From Saccoglossus kowalevskii (taxonomy: Eukaryota; Hemichordata; Enteropneusta; Harrimaniidae), in assembly GCF_000003605.2 (NCBI RefSeq), contig NW_003151255.1:409672-455409 (forward strand): a stretch of 45,738 bases of DNA. Reading direction: 5' to 3'. Position numbers and translations under genes: made by a program. Of the stretch, positions 21,525 to 34,621 are shown in pieces. Within the stretch, counting starts at the first letter, position 1; each line of letters opens with the position of its first letter. The notes beneath the pieces are model-generated. The model saw only the letters and a program-made list of their open reading frames with translations. It had not been told where the DNA came from and ran no database searches.

Positions 21525-22890
21525 TTTGGATACATGTGTATGTTCAGATGAATGAAAAATACATACAGAGGGATTCCTTTAAATAATTGTTGAATCTACT
21601 AGTCACAACTGGATAAGTAGATTTTCTCTGTGTTTAGAAGCATAGAATACAAATTTTGAAATTTTTCAAGATATTCATTTAATGCCATTTAAAACTATCT
21701 TTTTTTTATCTGATCATCTTAAAATCTGGAAATGTTATCAGTCACTATGCGATGTCAACCAAGTTCAATTTTAGTGTAATTACCTAGTGCATTTTTCAAG
21801 ATATGGAGTAAAATTTGACTGAAATTTAGACATAGAAGTAAGTGAACAAAATGAAGATATTTATGCTGCTGATAATGATTTACCAATAATATGCTTGCCA
21901 GATCTGTCAATTAGATAAGTGTAGTTTAACCGATAGTTTATGAGTGTAAATTAAAAAAAGTAGTGCAGTTTTTCCTGTTTTTTTTCAAATCTGGCTAGTA
22001 TTTTATTTTGCTTAAATATATTACTGCATTATTATTTAGGAACTTTTTTCGCAATACATGCTATATTATTTTGTAAGGATCATTGAGATTAATACAGTAT
22101 ATGTAGTAATAATTGACTAATATTTTTTAGATACAACAATGTTAATGTTGCTGAACTATTATTTTTCAAGAACTTTCATACAATCCAAGTTATTTTATTC
22201 CATGAGGAGTGTACAGTACATGTAGTATTATTTGAGAAACATGATTATTAAATATTTTTTTTATGTAATTATGGTGATTTTTTTTCTAATATATTTTCCA
22301 CGCAAAATGCTGAGATATTATATCATTGCATCATTTTAGGACATTTATATTCACCTTTGCCATGCTTGGTTAGTTTGTTTTCCATCCATACATTTGTTAT
22401 TTTATCTAGGCTTGCTATGGACAAGGTTGTAATAGTTTTGCTATGTTTAATACAGCTGTCAGACATATTAACACCCTTGGAAATCTTCAGTAAATATTTA
22501 CAATGGAGTCTCAATTTTCCTGAAATAATATTTATCAGAACTGTTTTGTAGGTTTAGATATTTGGGAAACTAAATAATAATAATGATAAATAATTTAATA
22601 CCATTTTTTTTGGTGTCAGAAAAGACAAGGTGCGTCAGTGGATGAGAGATCTAAATATGGTAATTGATTAGTCAATATGCTCTCTGTTTTATCAAACGCC
22701 CATTAACTGTCTGCAAGAAAAAGTTTTGATTGATGATTATCAAATCCATTTAGGATGTTGGCAATACATGAAGGTGTGGTTTTTTGCAGCTGAACTAGTG
22801 CTATGAGGAGGCATTGATTTTTCAATAATCAATACTAGTATTGGATACTTTATGTTTTTCTATTTCATGAATGTACGTATGTGTGCATTG
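21525..22890. other. AT-rich stretch with an old repeat
   Basis: Contains the second copy of the dispersed repeat (21751-21885). No gene recognised. Confidence 0.5.
21751..21885 (+). repeat. diverged dispersed repeat, copy 2
   Basis: Partner of 19061-19205, with AGAAGTAAGTGAACAAAATG and GCTGCTGATAATGAT. The copies are collinear but clearly diverged. Confidence 0.65.
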
Positions 22891-23131
22891 TATATGTACA
22901 GATTATAGCAATTGTTTAGAGGTGCATTGTACTATTAAGTTCAAGGGCTTTAGTTCAATCCTCAAAAATTGCTGACAGGCAGTATTTCTCCCATGCTCTA
23001 GATCAGAAGGTCGTACACTAGGGATTTCCGTAATTCACTACTGTTTTAATCAAACACTACACTCCGAGGTCTGTCTGTTCTATACTCAATCTAATTAAAA
23101 TCAGATATATTGTACGGCATGTATTTATTTT
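22891..23131 (+). mobile_element. tRNA-derived SINE fragment, copy 1
   Basis: A tRNA-like head (TATAGCAATTGTTTAGAGG) is followed about 35 bases later by a B-box match (TAGTTCAATCC at 22951-22961), then a non-tRNA body ending TTGTACGGCATGTATTTATT. The tail runs into a TTTTA-rich tract. No target duplication was defined. Confidence 0.55.
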
Positions 23132-23263
23132 ATTTTATTTTATTTTATATATTTTTTTATTTTTTTTTATTTTATTTTATTTTATTTTATTTTATTTTAT
23201 TTTATATTTTATTTTATTTTATTTTATTTTATTTTATATATTTATTTTACTTTTACTTCTTAT
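23132..23263. repeat. (TTTTA)n satellite between SINE copies
   Basis: Tract of TTTTA units with a few interruptions, continuing the tail of copy 1 and leading to copy 2. Confidence 0.9.
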
Positions 23264-23505
23264 TATATATGTATAGATTATAGCAATTGTTTAGAGGTGC
23301 ATTGTACTATTAAGTTCAAGGGCTTTAGTTCAATCCTCAAAAATTGCTGATAGGCAGTATTTCTCCCATGTTCTAGATCAGAAGGTTGTACACTAGGGAT
23401 TTCCGTAATTCACTACTGTTTTAATCAAACACTACACTCCGAGGTCTGTCTGTACTTTACTCAATCTAATTAAAATCAGATATATTGTACGGCATGTATT
23501 TATTT
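23264..23505 (+). mobile_element. tRNA-derived SINE fragment, copy 2
   Basis: Near-identical to 22891-23131, differing at scattered bases (for example GACAGGC/GATAGGC). It has the same flanks, so the pair looks like a tandem duplication of about 373 bp including the tail rather than two insertions. Confidence 0.6.
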
Positions 23506-24272
23506 TATATATTTATTTTACTTCTTCTATACTTTTTTTATTATTTTGTATTTTTTTATGTTTTTGGTATATACTTTATATGATTTGGTATTTTTTTAAC
23601 TATCCTCTTGTTGGATTTACAATTACCAAAACTAAAAAACTATCAACAAATAAATAATAGATCAAAATATATTAAAGTAAAATAAATAAAATAAAATTAA
23701 GTTAACTTTAATTTTATACAAAAAAAAATTTAAAAAAAAATCCAAAACTAAGATCTTAATAAGATGGTATTTTACTGCAAGTCCTTGATTCTGTATGTAC
23801 CCCACTGAATTTTGTCATTATTTTCGACCATAAAAACAGTTCAGGATATTGCTTTCAGTTTTTGATCAAAAGATTTGTCATTTTTTATCAAAATTTCATG
23901 TGGGGAGGAACAGACTACAAAATCAATTTGTAAATGGTGCTAAAAATTGACAATGTTGCTTAAAGGTTAACTTGATCATTGACCTAAATGCCAATGGGAA
24001 ATTTGTGTCATTTGTACCAAAACTAACAAAGAAATTATAAAATACATATAAAAATGTGGCAGGGAAATTATTCTTTCATTGGAATTGAAGTTTGTACAAT
24101 AGTTTTACGTGTAATGAATGACTCAAACCCTGAAATCAATTTCCTATGTTTATTATTAAGTGCCAAAATTATGTCTTTCAATACGTTTTTTGTTTAATTT
24201 TAATTTACTTGATTAATAGAAATTTACTAGAAATTTTGACATATTAAGTTTGTTGGGCATTTGGGGTATAAG
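23506..24272. other. AT-rich stretch, nothing recognised
   Basis: Low-complexity A and T runs; no exon signals. Confidence 0.5.
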
Positions 24273-24484
24273 ATACTGTAAAATACTAATTTTTCGCTTG
24301 GAATTAATTTTCGCTATTTTCGCTGAAGGAATGATTCAGTGAAAATAAAATCCAGTGAATATACATTTTTTCCTATATTTTACATTCAACTCACCAAAAA
24401 TCAGTTAAAATAAATTCCATACAAAACAACCAAAAAGTCTTTTCAGCGAAAATGAATTCCAGCTAAAATAAAGTATTTCACATT
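24273..24484 (+). mobile_element. palindromic MITE, copy A
   Basis: Starts ATACTGTAAAATACT and ends AAAATAAAGTATTTCACA. The interior has repeated TTCGCT...GAAAATAA words in both orientations. Collinear with copy B but more decayed at its right end. Confidence 0.75.
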
Positions 24485-25052
24485 ATTTATATTTTTCACC
24501 TTTAACGATGGCGATGATAGATTATATACATTTGTTCATCAGGGTATTGGGAATTGAAATATTCATAAATATTTACGTTATTTGAATTTAAATCATAGTA
24601 AAGATAAACACTCAAGCTAGAACAGAATTCTTTATACATATAACTATGACGACGTAAATATGACGACAACAACATTGGTCAATGCACACATAGCGTGCAT
24701 AAGAAATTTACCTTTCAGAGAATTAAATCATCTGATTTCATTTCCATCCATGATCCTCTTAAGCAATACAATTCTGACTATATGCATCAATAAGAGCAAA
24801 CATATTTAATATGACGTGCCAGTCAGTTTTAATTCTGTCTCCGTCTGTCTTGTGTTAATTCTGTCTGTCTTATGAATTAGCCTCCAGAGATCTAGCGTTT
24901 CCACCACTTTTATCATCATACTTTCAATAGTGATACGATCAGTAGAAATTACAATTTTAATTATTCATTATGAGATATTTAGAAATATGTCATTTCCCTG
25001 CTGAATTAAAAATATGTCTAGCGCATACAGTATATTAGAATATTATATATAT

Positions 25053-25262
25053 ATACTGTAAAATACTTTATTTTCACTTAGAATTAATTTTCGCTATTTT
25101 CACTGAAGGAATGATCCAGTGAAAATAAAATCCAGCGAATATACTTTTGTTCTCATATTTTACATTCAACTCATCAAAAATCAGTGAAAATAAATTCCAT
25201 ACCCGAAAAGTCTTTTCAGCGAAAATTAATTCCAGCTATTAAAATAAAGTATTTTACAGTAT
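25053..25262 (+). mobile_element. palindromic MITE, copy B
   Basis: Perfect 22-bp inverted ends (25053-25074 and 25241-25262) starting ATACTGTAAAATACTTT. The outermost bases could include a TA target duplication, as in Tc1/mariner-type MITEs. The interior matches copy A. No transposase. It lies about 780 bp from copy A in the same orientation. Confidence 0.85.
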
Positions 25263-28115
25263 GCAAAATGCTTTCAGTGTCCAATGATAATTATATTAAT
25301 TTGACAGCGCCATGTGCGTATGTTATTGAAGATTTTCCATCAATAAGCTATTTTGACAGCTGGACATATCTGCACGTAGTCCTACTGAGTTGTCGGTTAC
25401 TGACGTTGTATTATTAGCACTATAATGGGAAGCCTTGTAGCGTACATTACCAGGCAATTGACTCCTCCCAGGATAGCGTAATTCACCGACTTGGTTTGAT
25501 TGTTCTGTAATGTATTGTGACTAGAGCTGTGCACTCAGTAAAATTCAGTTACTCATTTGTTGTCGGTTCTGGTCTGGTTAAATCCTGTCAATACAAACTT
25601 ATTATTAAGGCAATCTAAGCAAAATGTGCATAATAAACATATTTATTCACTACTCTATTCCACGCATTATTGGTATACAATAAGTTTTCAATGATATGAT
25701 AATATATGATATGATAAACAATTTCAATCAAGCTGGCTTGTGCATTCTAGCAAGTGTATAATGTCTCTGTCTGTCTTCCTGATCATACATTCACGTTGTT
25801 GTACATGTATGTTCAATTATGACCACAGCCCATATGGCACTTTTCGAGGGGCGAATCTACATCACGAAATATTGTATGTTGCTAAGATGTGCGCCACTGT
25901 ATCATGCATTTCTATGGGCTCTGCACGAACTGGTGAAAACAGCTAAAATCTAGAAAACAGTGCAAAAAAATTAACAGAGACAATCCTGAACAATCAAATT
26001 TATATATGTTGGACATGTATGTGGGGGTAATCTCGTTTCACTGCTCAGAGGAGTCTCAACAACTAGCACAAAGTACAGTTTTTGTGAGAGTTTTCGACCT
26101 CTGTTTTCCATGAGTTGTGGTTGCCAGGAAGAGAAAATGCCCGGATGTTCGTTCTCGAAAATTTTCTTTCACTGGTACATAGTAAGTTGTTTGGAGAGGG
26201 TGGCAGGGATGTCACAATCATACTGTCAGTAGTACATTTATTTACCGGTATGTAAATGATACATGTAGATGCGTATCAAAATTAACACATTTACCATACT
26301 CGTCTGACTTAGCGCTCAGGATACTCAGCTCCAGGAAGCATGTTTTTTAGAGAGGGGGGTGCTTGCTTGACAATTATGCAAATAACAATTTTAATTCACC
26401 ATGTGCCAGATTAGAGGGAAACGTTTCTTTTGGGAAAATAAAATTGTAAAATTAGTTCTACAACACTGTTACAATGTATGAAATATGCACATTTTATTAC
26501 AATATTATTTACCTACATTTAGAATTTACAGACTGTAGGTCAAGCTCTCTATGTAAGCTCTCGAGGCAAAGCAATTTCCGCCTTGATTTTTTTATGCATG
26601 ATTCGACCTGCAGCAACGTCTTTGGTTTGACAAGACACCACGTACATTCACCTCTAGTTGACCAAATAAGTTACAGCGTTCCCATTCTAGTTCTCGAACA
26701 TAATTATTTTAATAAACACCTAGTACTTGTACATTTGTATGCTGTAAACATTGACAAAAATAGAGAATCATCAAAACCTACTTTTAGTGTGTTTATGGTG
26801 ATAACATTTTACGAAAGTTACTGTGAATCCTGTCTTTAGGACCCCGGTGAAGAAGTAAAAGATGACCAGTTTTGAAATCATATCTATTTTAAAAATAAAA
26901 GAACAAGAAAAAGAATTGCTGATTGTTATCGTCTACAATCAGGTCAGCCAAGAAATTCCAATTTCTTTTTCCCTATAGTCAGTGATCTCACTATGTACAA
27001 GTACCTTCAAATGAATTTAAGTTTTCCGTTTTGTTTCAACAACTTAATTTGTATTTTACACTCGGGATTGTGGCACGCATAGCGTGTTCTGCTTAGTCTT
27101 CACTTCTGTTCGGTACGCTGTTTGGGATTACACAACTAAAGATAACATGTTTGTTGCCATGGTGACTCGTACAACATTGCGTTTCTTAGCCAATTATCAA
27201 CTTCACAGAGGGTAACATATGACAAATCATGAAAGTGTCCAAACAGCGAACTGAAATACACCAATTATAACATATGCTTTATAAAGCTATATAAACAGTA
27301 TATTTTCCTGATTTTTAAAATTTCCATGAAATGAGGGATATTCCATGAAATTAGTCTCGGCTGTTTGGTGGTGAAAGTGACATAATTTAATATACTGCTG
27401 TACATAATTTGCATGCTACTGGTGAAATATTAGCGAAAGCCAACTGGGTCAAAGTTCATCTTTGTTAATTGAGATTAAAAGAAATCACTGCCAGGGACCT
27501 CAGAAAATCTTTTACATTTGGCAATTAAACAGTAAGTTGTCAATCAGTTTTACAGTATATTTATAAAGCCAATTAGTCAATAAGAACTCAGTGAATAAAT
27601 TAATCTCTACCTGCCATCTTTAAGACACCACATTCGTCACTCTGTGTCCTGTTTGAAATTGGTCCCATGCACCTCATACAAATTTTCATTTGAAATCACA
27701 TACCACATATTTAACGAAACGTAACCCTAACGTATCATCGTTCATATTTGAATAAATACTCTATGTCATTGCTATGCGCTGTTGAGGCTCATCGGGCAAA
27801 CAGCTTTTTCAGCTGTGCAGAATTCCATAAATGAATAAAATTAATAATAATACCAATAATAACGAAATAATATTACCAACATTTTACTCTGTCAGCCATA
27901 AAACAGCATGGCATAAATCATTATATGTGATGTTAAATTCACTATCAAAACATTTAAGGTGCTGTTAACACAATTGAGATATACGTCACTGACATCACTG
28001 TATAGTTAAATCATGACAAAATGGGATCGTAAACAAACTACAATAAAGCATAGAATAGATGAAGAATGTAAAAACATATTAATTTGATTATTTCCCTGAT
28101 AGAGCTCACACTCAC
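25263..28115. other. stretch with no confident gene
   Basis: Contains one dispersed repeat (26499-26680). Open frames at 25740-25946 and 26474-26839 have no matching splice signals or recognisable domains. Confidence 0.45.
26499..26680 (+). repeat. dispersed repeat shared with 44834-45010
   Basis: Shared core: CTCTCGAGGCAAAGCAATTT here against CTCTCAATGCAAAGCAATTT there. Both continue through GATTTTTT-ATG, TTCGACCTGCAGCAACGTC and a GACA-CACG stretch. This is an interspersed repeat, not a gene. Confidence 0.7.
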
Positions 28116-28251
28116 ATCTTGTACATGTACATGTATATAATGGTGTTTTCTCCTCATCCAATTCATGCATTGCGCTGCGATTGGGTGGGTTGTTATGATA
28201 TGGATAACGCAGGATTATCTCCATAATCCTTTCCTTGTGTTCCAAGGTCAT
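28116..28251 (-). CDS. possible first coding exon of an unrecognised gene
   Basis: I do not recognise this protein. On the minus strand an ATG at 28251 opens 45 codons starting MTLEHKERIMEIILRY, then PYHNNPPNRS and MHELDEEKTPLY, to a strong GTGAGT donor after 28116 (phase 1). The peptide is charged and varied, and local base composition is richer in G and C than the flanks, which favours coding. No second exon was found to the left, so this may be an isolated exon or chance. The last few codons run through an ACATGTACATGTA word, a common repeat motif here. Confidence 0.25.
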
Positions 28252-28930
28252 GGTCTAGATAGGTTCAACATGTATTCCGAATCTCTAAAACCACATTGCA
28301 GTGATTAATTCCAACAACCGTCATTACAATCACTCAGAATCCAAGATTTTAATCTTGTCAATTTCCATATAAAAGACATGCAGTATCAAACAAATCAGCC
28401 TGTGGCATTTTGTTCCGTATTATTTTTTAAATCAATAAAGGCTATGTTTTTAAAGGTAAAAATCATCAAGTGTATTGCTATAATGTGAAACGAAATTTTT
28501 GATATTACCAACCGATTACTCATCTTTTATGTAAATACTTTCTACTGGGTGTTCACCTACATGTACAGTGTATAGAGTACGTACATCTTATGAACAGGAA
28601 ATGAAATCAGACAAGTGGAAATTGACATCCTCCTGTAACTAGCATCTATATGATCAACACATGACATTGGGGAGGAACGTTTTATTATAAAACTGTTTCC
28701 GTGTGCACCACATCAAGAATCATATAACAAAAATCAACACAAACTGAAACTGTGTACAATTGTAATTATAATGATTATTTATTATTTTATAATATAATAA
28801 CAATAATTATTTCTTAATTTGTATCTCTTAGAAAAGATACATAACAAAACAACAAGAAAACAACAACAAAACCACAAAGCTCCAAACTCATTCTAAAACA
28901 CAGTTACCGGTACTATCTGTTATTAAGATT
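28252..28930. other. AT-rich stretch, nothing recognised
   Basis: No exon or repeat supported. Confidence 0.45.
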
Positions 28931-28934
28931 GGCC

Positions 28935-29051
28935 TTACAGGGCGGTGGTCGTCACACCGCTTTGTTCATTATGGCACCCATATCATTTAAAATACAACGT
29001 TTGTGTACATGAAATTGGAACATGCACTGCGCGATGACCACCGCCCTGTAA
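28935..29051. mobile_element. short relative of the TTAA MITE family
   Basis: Inverted ends TTACAGGGCGGTGGTC and (reverse strand) TTACAGGGCGGTGGTC enclose about 85 bp. The AGGGCGGTGGTCGTC core equals the ends of the elements at 4331 and 38276, but the interior differs and the flank is TTAC/GTAA rather than TTAA. It could be a deletion derivative or a cousin family. Confidence 0.65.
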
Positions 29052-32000
29052 AGAATTGAGCTGTGGGAAGTCGCATATAAGATGTACGAGGTAATGTATA
29101 TTTCTTATCTTCATACAGGTACTGTAGTTTACGAGTACATTGTAATAGTCTGTCCCTGCTACATAAGATACATGTTTTGGCACTTAGTGCATGCAATAAG
29201 CTCTGATTACTGACTCACTGCTGTGTGGTTTATTGAGAGATTAAGGGTGGAGCATATAGGGTACATGTAGTGACATACGTTGTTAACACAATACTGACAG
29301 TTACAAATGGATTGTAATTATCATTAATTATATGTTGACTTGTCATAGATGGAGAAGAATTGATTTAATGTACATATATTAAAAGTAATGGTTACAACAC
29401 AGTGTGTGTTTGCACGTTGGGAAAATATTGTGTATTATATATGTGTTATAAACATTGCTATGGGTCAATCTCATATTGAACACAAAGTCGTGTAGAGGCC
29501 ATTACACTTTTAAACTGCATTAACGCTATTTTGTTCCATGCATTTCTTTGCCATTTTTAAACAATTTTTTAGGTACTTGTAATGATGAGCCAGTATGACT
29601 TTGGAGGTAGCCAATGAATGCACAGAGTGTAAAACAGTATTAAGGATGTATACATGTATGCTATGCACATACATGTATAAACAGCGCTAGAAACTTTTTA
29701 GAATTTTATTCCAAATGAATTATTATTATTATGATAAATATATGCCATGTTAACAGACATGTCACCTTTTCTTTTCACTGTTTGTATCATACAGGTAATT
29801 TTGGTTCAGTATTCATCAATTCAAATGTACAAAAAAAAAAGCCAGAGAGAAAATGATAGACCATACATCACCTGAAACTGTTTAAAATTAAGTGTGAATA
29901 AAGTGGTCTGTTTCTCAATACCGTAATTGCCACATTAGGGGTGCACATAACTAAAAATTCCATTTATTAATAACATATTTTGATTGTAGACAAATAATTT
30001 ATGTAATTGTATGCACTACATTTGTACTAATAGAATGAATACTGTACATTATTTCATCATTGCATCTTTGGAAACTGTGTTGCTATCTAGACAGACTGAT
30101 GATAGTTCAATTTAAATCAAATATCCTCTCAGATTCTACTTTTCATTATTCATACTCTGTTTTTGTTCCCAACTTTTAATGCTGTTTTTAGGAAAAACCC
30201 GATAATAATTAGTTATTTTAAGTGACTTTTAACAAAGTATATTAAAAGCAACTTGATGGGATTGCGTGTTACGCATAATTTGATTATTTTTATTCTAAAA
30301 GGGGTCACATCGGGATGTTTTTTTCAAGATTCCTGTCTCGTACTGAGGTTATACCAGAGTCTCTTGACCCCTGACCCTAGACTTGATTCTCGACATCTGT
30401 GTTAACCTTAGTAATATCTTGGGTATATATTAATATTTTACATGTTGGTACCCCCTAGGCTGAAAAAACTGTGCAATATATTGGCTAATTATTCATCAAT
30501 TATTGAAAAATGTCACTTGCTATAAGGTTTTCGTGGAATTATTGCATTAAAATGAAGCAGCCAGCTTGAGCAAGCAAACAACCAACAGAGTTTTGTACTT
30601 CTTTTTTTTCCCATACATTGTATGGGATCCACATTGAACTTGATGCATTGTGACAATCATCTGTCAATCGCCTGTCATCTATTATTGAAATATTAATTAA
30701 TATTGGGATATTACAATACTTTGATACAATATCTAGACTTGCTAATCCTAACTATTTTCTCTTTACGATATATGTTCAGTTATTTCTTTTTTTTATCTTA
30801 AGTTTTTCCGCCAACATCCCGTTGCACTATTTTGCACAATTATATGTATTTTCTTAAAAAAAATTATTAATTAGGCTCCACATTTCCACCTTAAATTCCA
30901 TGTCTTGATCACTGGTTTATTTTGTTATAGAACGCCTACATGTGAGTTGACTGCGGTTTCCAATGAGATAAAGTTGAAATAAATGGACGAGGAATAAGGA
31001 ATAATTGGGTAGGGAGGGGGAGGAGGGATTTACACGCATATACATTTGGATTCATTTGAGACCAGCAAACCGTAATAAAGCTTAAATATTTAATACGTAT
31101 TAGGTGTTCTGAGAAGCTTTTAACAGATTTACCAGTCTAGTTTCTCAAATAGTATAGATTAAAGTTGACAGTCTTCGTACTTTATCTGTGATAAATGAGT
31201 AAGATATGATTTGTTTAGGTGAAAAAAACAAATATTTCCGAGGAGATTCGTTAAAAGAAGTTGAAAATAGAATTGTTAAAAAATTGGCACTCAATACATC
31301 ATTATGACATGTAATGCCTGCACTTTAATCTCTTGGGCAAACGATTTTTAAAAAGCTTACTTTAAATAAAAAAAGGATTTTGCATCTTATCAGTTGGAAT
31401 CTTGTGTCTCAAACATTTTTAGGGGGTTTTCAGTTTCAAAGCATGTTTTGTTGATCAACATCAACCTTTAATGTATGTATTAAAAACATTATTTAATAAA
31501 ATGTGGAACATATATCTTGTTCTTGTGGTATTGTTTAATCATAATAAAAAAAAAATAAAAACTACAACAAAAATTTTTCAATTTTGGGGGGTTGACCATT
31601 AGAGGAGGGGGTAAATAAACTATAGAAAAACTCAAATCTAAAAGTTGAAAGAAAAAAAAATGACAGTTTTTTCTATCGTCTTCCCACCAGAGTTTCAGAT
31701 AATGAACTATGTTACATTCTGTATTCTGATTTTATTTTATTTGAATGCACTTTTGAAGTTTGCAGATTAGGTAATAAAAGCAGCTGATCATTTTCAGATT
31801 TCAATTATTCTACAGTTATAAAATATTTATTTCTGTGAATTCTCCTGCTTATTAATTTGCTTGCCTTTAATCATATACCTTTTGGTTGTGACATGTTTTG
31901 TTTTGATATACATATACTAATATTAACCTTTAGAACACCGTAGCATTTCCCGCCAAAATGTTGTTGCTACATTTTGAAAAATTTCATTATTTTCCTATAA

Positions 32001-33090
32001 TATTTGTATTAATTTTTAACCAAATGAACATAATTTTTCATTCTTTTAAGGCCTTGATAAAAATTTTCAAAATATTGATAAAAAAAAAAAAATGCGATTT
32101 GTATTTTCTGAGAAGACAAAATGTAGGTTACGCCATGCTATAACCTATGAAGGTACTTTGACTGATATAAATAATATAGTACATCTCATGGAAATCATTT
32201 TATGTATTATTTGCTTAGGCTTCGGCTTACCAAGTACAGGCATTGTACAGCCAGTGTATGAAATGACATTTGCTCTCTTCCATATCAGTAGTGGCGGCAT
32301 TGCTTTGATGTGCAGATCGGGATAAACTTCTCAACGATCATACGTAGGGATTCATAAATTTCATATCAGACATGATTTGTAACATTTTTATAACGTGGCT
32401 GTGGTAACCATTCAATATAAATTAAATTTTTTAAAGTTGAAAATATCATCTCATCTATCATAGGACAGTGCAACCATTCATGCTTATCAAATGTTGAATT
32501 GCTCGCATTGTTCGATGATCACATAAGATTCTTCTCTGATTTCATATAACTATTATTAATTCACAAACTGTAATAACATAATTTAAGCGTATATTTAATA
32601 CATGTAAATCTCGCATACTTTTAAAATTTAATCACTAATTATTTATCAGGTTTTCGTAATTTATTGGCTTCTGAAATTTCGATCGGATCACACAATTGTG
32701 CTGTTTTTTGGTCTCGAAAATTTCGCCCACCTTAGATTTTTTTCCTTCTTTGACTAAATGACTAAAGGCTCCACTGTAATAGGCTTTAACGAATGAAAAC
32801 AAAAATAGATGAACTGACGGAATGTGGTATTAGAGAATAATCATCTAATACCAAAGATATACACACAAAAATAACTTAAATAAGCTCTAATAGCATTGCT
32901 GTTTTTTAACACTTGATTGATATCATATCCGCCATGTTTTCTTCATTACAAGTTGAACTTAGTATGGTGTCCTTTAACCTGTTAGGTCAAGAGTGCCATT
33001 AACCAATTAGAATAATGTGTTGTACTACTGAAAGTTTCCAAATATTTTCGGTTGTATAATTCGTTATTTTCGAAGTTTGCAGTATGGTTT
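29052..33090. other. AT-rich stretch, no gene recognised
   Basis: Contains a 12-bp-arm palindrome at 29648-29678 and long A/T runs. The open segment at 32092-32325 has no convincing exon borders. Confidence 0.5.
29648..29678. repeat. hairpin-forming palindrome
   Basis: TATACATGTATG and CATACATGTATA, perfect 12-bp arms around CTATGCA. One of many ACATGTA words in the window. Confidence 0.8.
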
Positions 33091-33658
33091 ATTATGTCCT
33101 AGCTCTGCGTACAGTGCTGTGTGTACGGGGACGCGTTTGGTTGATAGATGTCCCCACCACAGCCCTGCGTACATGTACCTCCATAGACAAAGTCCGGGAC
33201 TTTGAAAAATATAACTTGTTTAATGAAATAACATGCCCAGGTACCAAAAATGATGATCAATTACCAGATATATCTAGAACTCCCAGTTCGGAGTCCAGTT
33301 GTGGATGAAATCAGCTACTTTGCCCTAAAAACAAACTCATTCTCTCGCGTGAATGAAATTAAAAATGGCGGCGTTTGGTGGATAATCCCTCTGGTTTACA
33401 ATTTGTCTGTCTTTACTAGTTGTTATTTAAGGACATTTCAGTTTCAGATAACTTTGTAATTTTTGTTACGGATAACTATCGCCATTTCAACCGATTTCGG
33501 CTGGGAAACTACTTATTAAAAGTTATTTTTAACTTGCGCACCAATTACGGTGCGCTCCCGGACTTTGTCTATGGAGGTACGCAGGGCTGTGGTGGGGACA
33601 TCTATCAACCAAATGCGTCCTCTTACACACAGCACTGTACGCAGGGCTAATTATGTCC
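33091..33658. mobile_element. Mutator-like MITE with 9-bp target duplication
   Basis: The element spans 33100-33649 (550 bp) and is flanked by perfect direct repeats ATTATGTCC at 33091-33099 and 33650-33658. Its ends are long inverted repeats: 33100-33199 and 33556-33649, four mismatches and one 6-bp indel. They start TAGCTCTGCGTACAGTGCTG (left) and TAGCCCTGCGTACAGTGCTG (right, reverse strand). The word CCCTGCGTAC recurs about 63 bp inside each end, a subterminal repeat that could bind a transposase. Long inverted ends with a 9-bp duplication are typical of Mutator-like elements. The interior (about 356 bp) has no transposase frame, so it is non-autonomous. Confidence 0.88.
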
Positions 33659-34621
33659 TTGAAAAATAGTGATCAAGGAAAAGAGTTTTAACAGATTTTA
33701 TGATGATATTAACAGATGAAATGTATCCCATTTGTGCAATACGTTTTTTTTTACGCCGATAAAACTGAGTTGTATTCGTATTTGTGCCCATAAAACATCA
33801 CAACTGATTGTGTTAAGACAAAAATATTTTTCAAAACTAATTATTGAAAGCGGTCATCATTTAGAGTTTTTACGGAAATCAATGCATGCTTTTTCTTTAA
33901 AATATCCCTCACAACCTTATTGGATTCTAACATGTAAATGTAGTTTGGTTTGGACTACTTTTTAAAAAACCTAAATGTGTGTGACCTTCTTATACTTAAT
34001 TCCAAATTTTGTTCTGTCTCCTTAATATTCAAAATAGACCTAAATTTGTTAAATATGTGTGAAATGCTGCTTCAAAAGTTTGGCTGGAAAAATTCAAAGG
34101 ATTTATGCGAATCACTAGAATGTGTTGTAATTGATCAAAATAGTAAGCACTTTATCTGAATTTAAAAGACTGATATTTTAGATTTAATTGTCAGTAAAAA
34201 AAAAACATATGCAATAAATAGAGGCTGGCAACAAAAAAGTTACTGTTTAATATCGCAATGAAAAATGTCAAATCAAATCTGAACTAGAATAAAATGCTCT
34301 GTGCATGAAAACCACGATCCAAAGCAAGAAATCAAATCAGCACTTCAAACTAATCATTTTGAATGACAGATTAATCGGTATTGATCTGAAGGTTATTCAG
34401 TTTAACCGAATCCCATGAAACCCGAGTCAACGTGGGTTCGGCTGCTTATGATGTGTACGTACAAATTAGTATGACCAGTGTTGGCGTGCCATTGAGAAAT
34501 GGCTGGGTTCCTGTCCCATGATAGTATCAGATATACATATACTCCAGGCTTTGAAGTGTTTTCCTCATAGGATAGCCGATAATCTGATTACGTTCTTCTG
34601 ATTCCCAAAGAACCAGTCAGC
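33659..34621. other. stretch with no confident gene
   Basis: AT-rich to about 34.3 kb, then more balanced. No exon supported before 34622. Confidence 0.45.

Noticed and set aside
26474-26839. 121-codon plus-strand gene
   Set aside because: Overlaps a dispersed repeat also found at 44.9 kb; the frame is not kept in the other copy.
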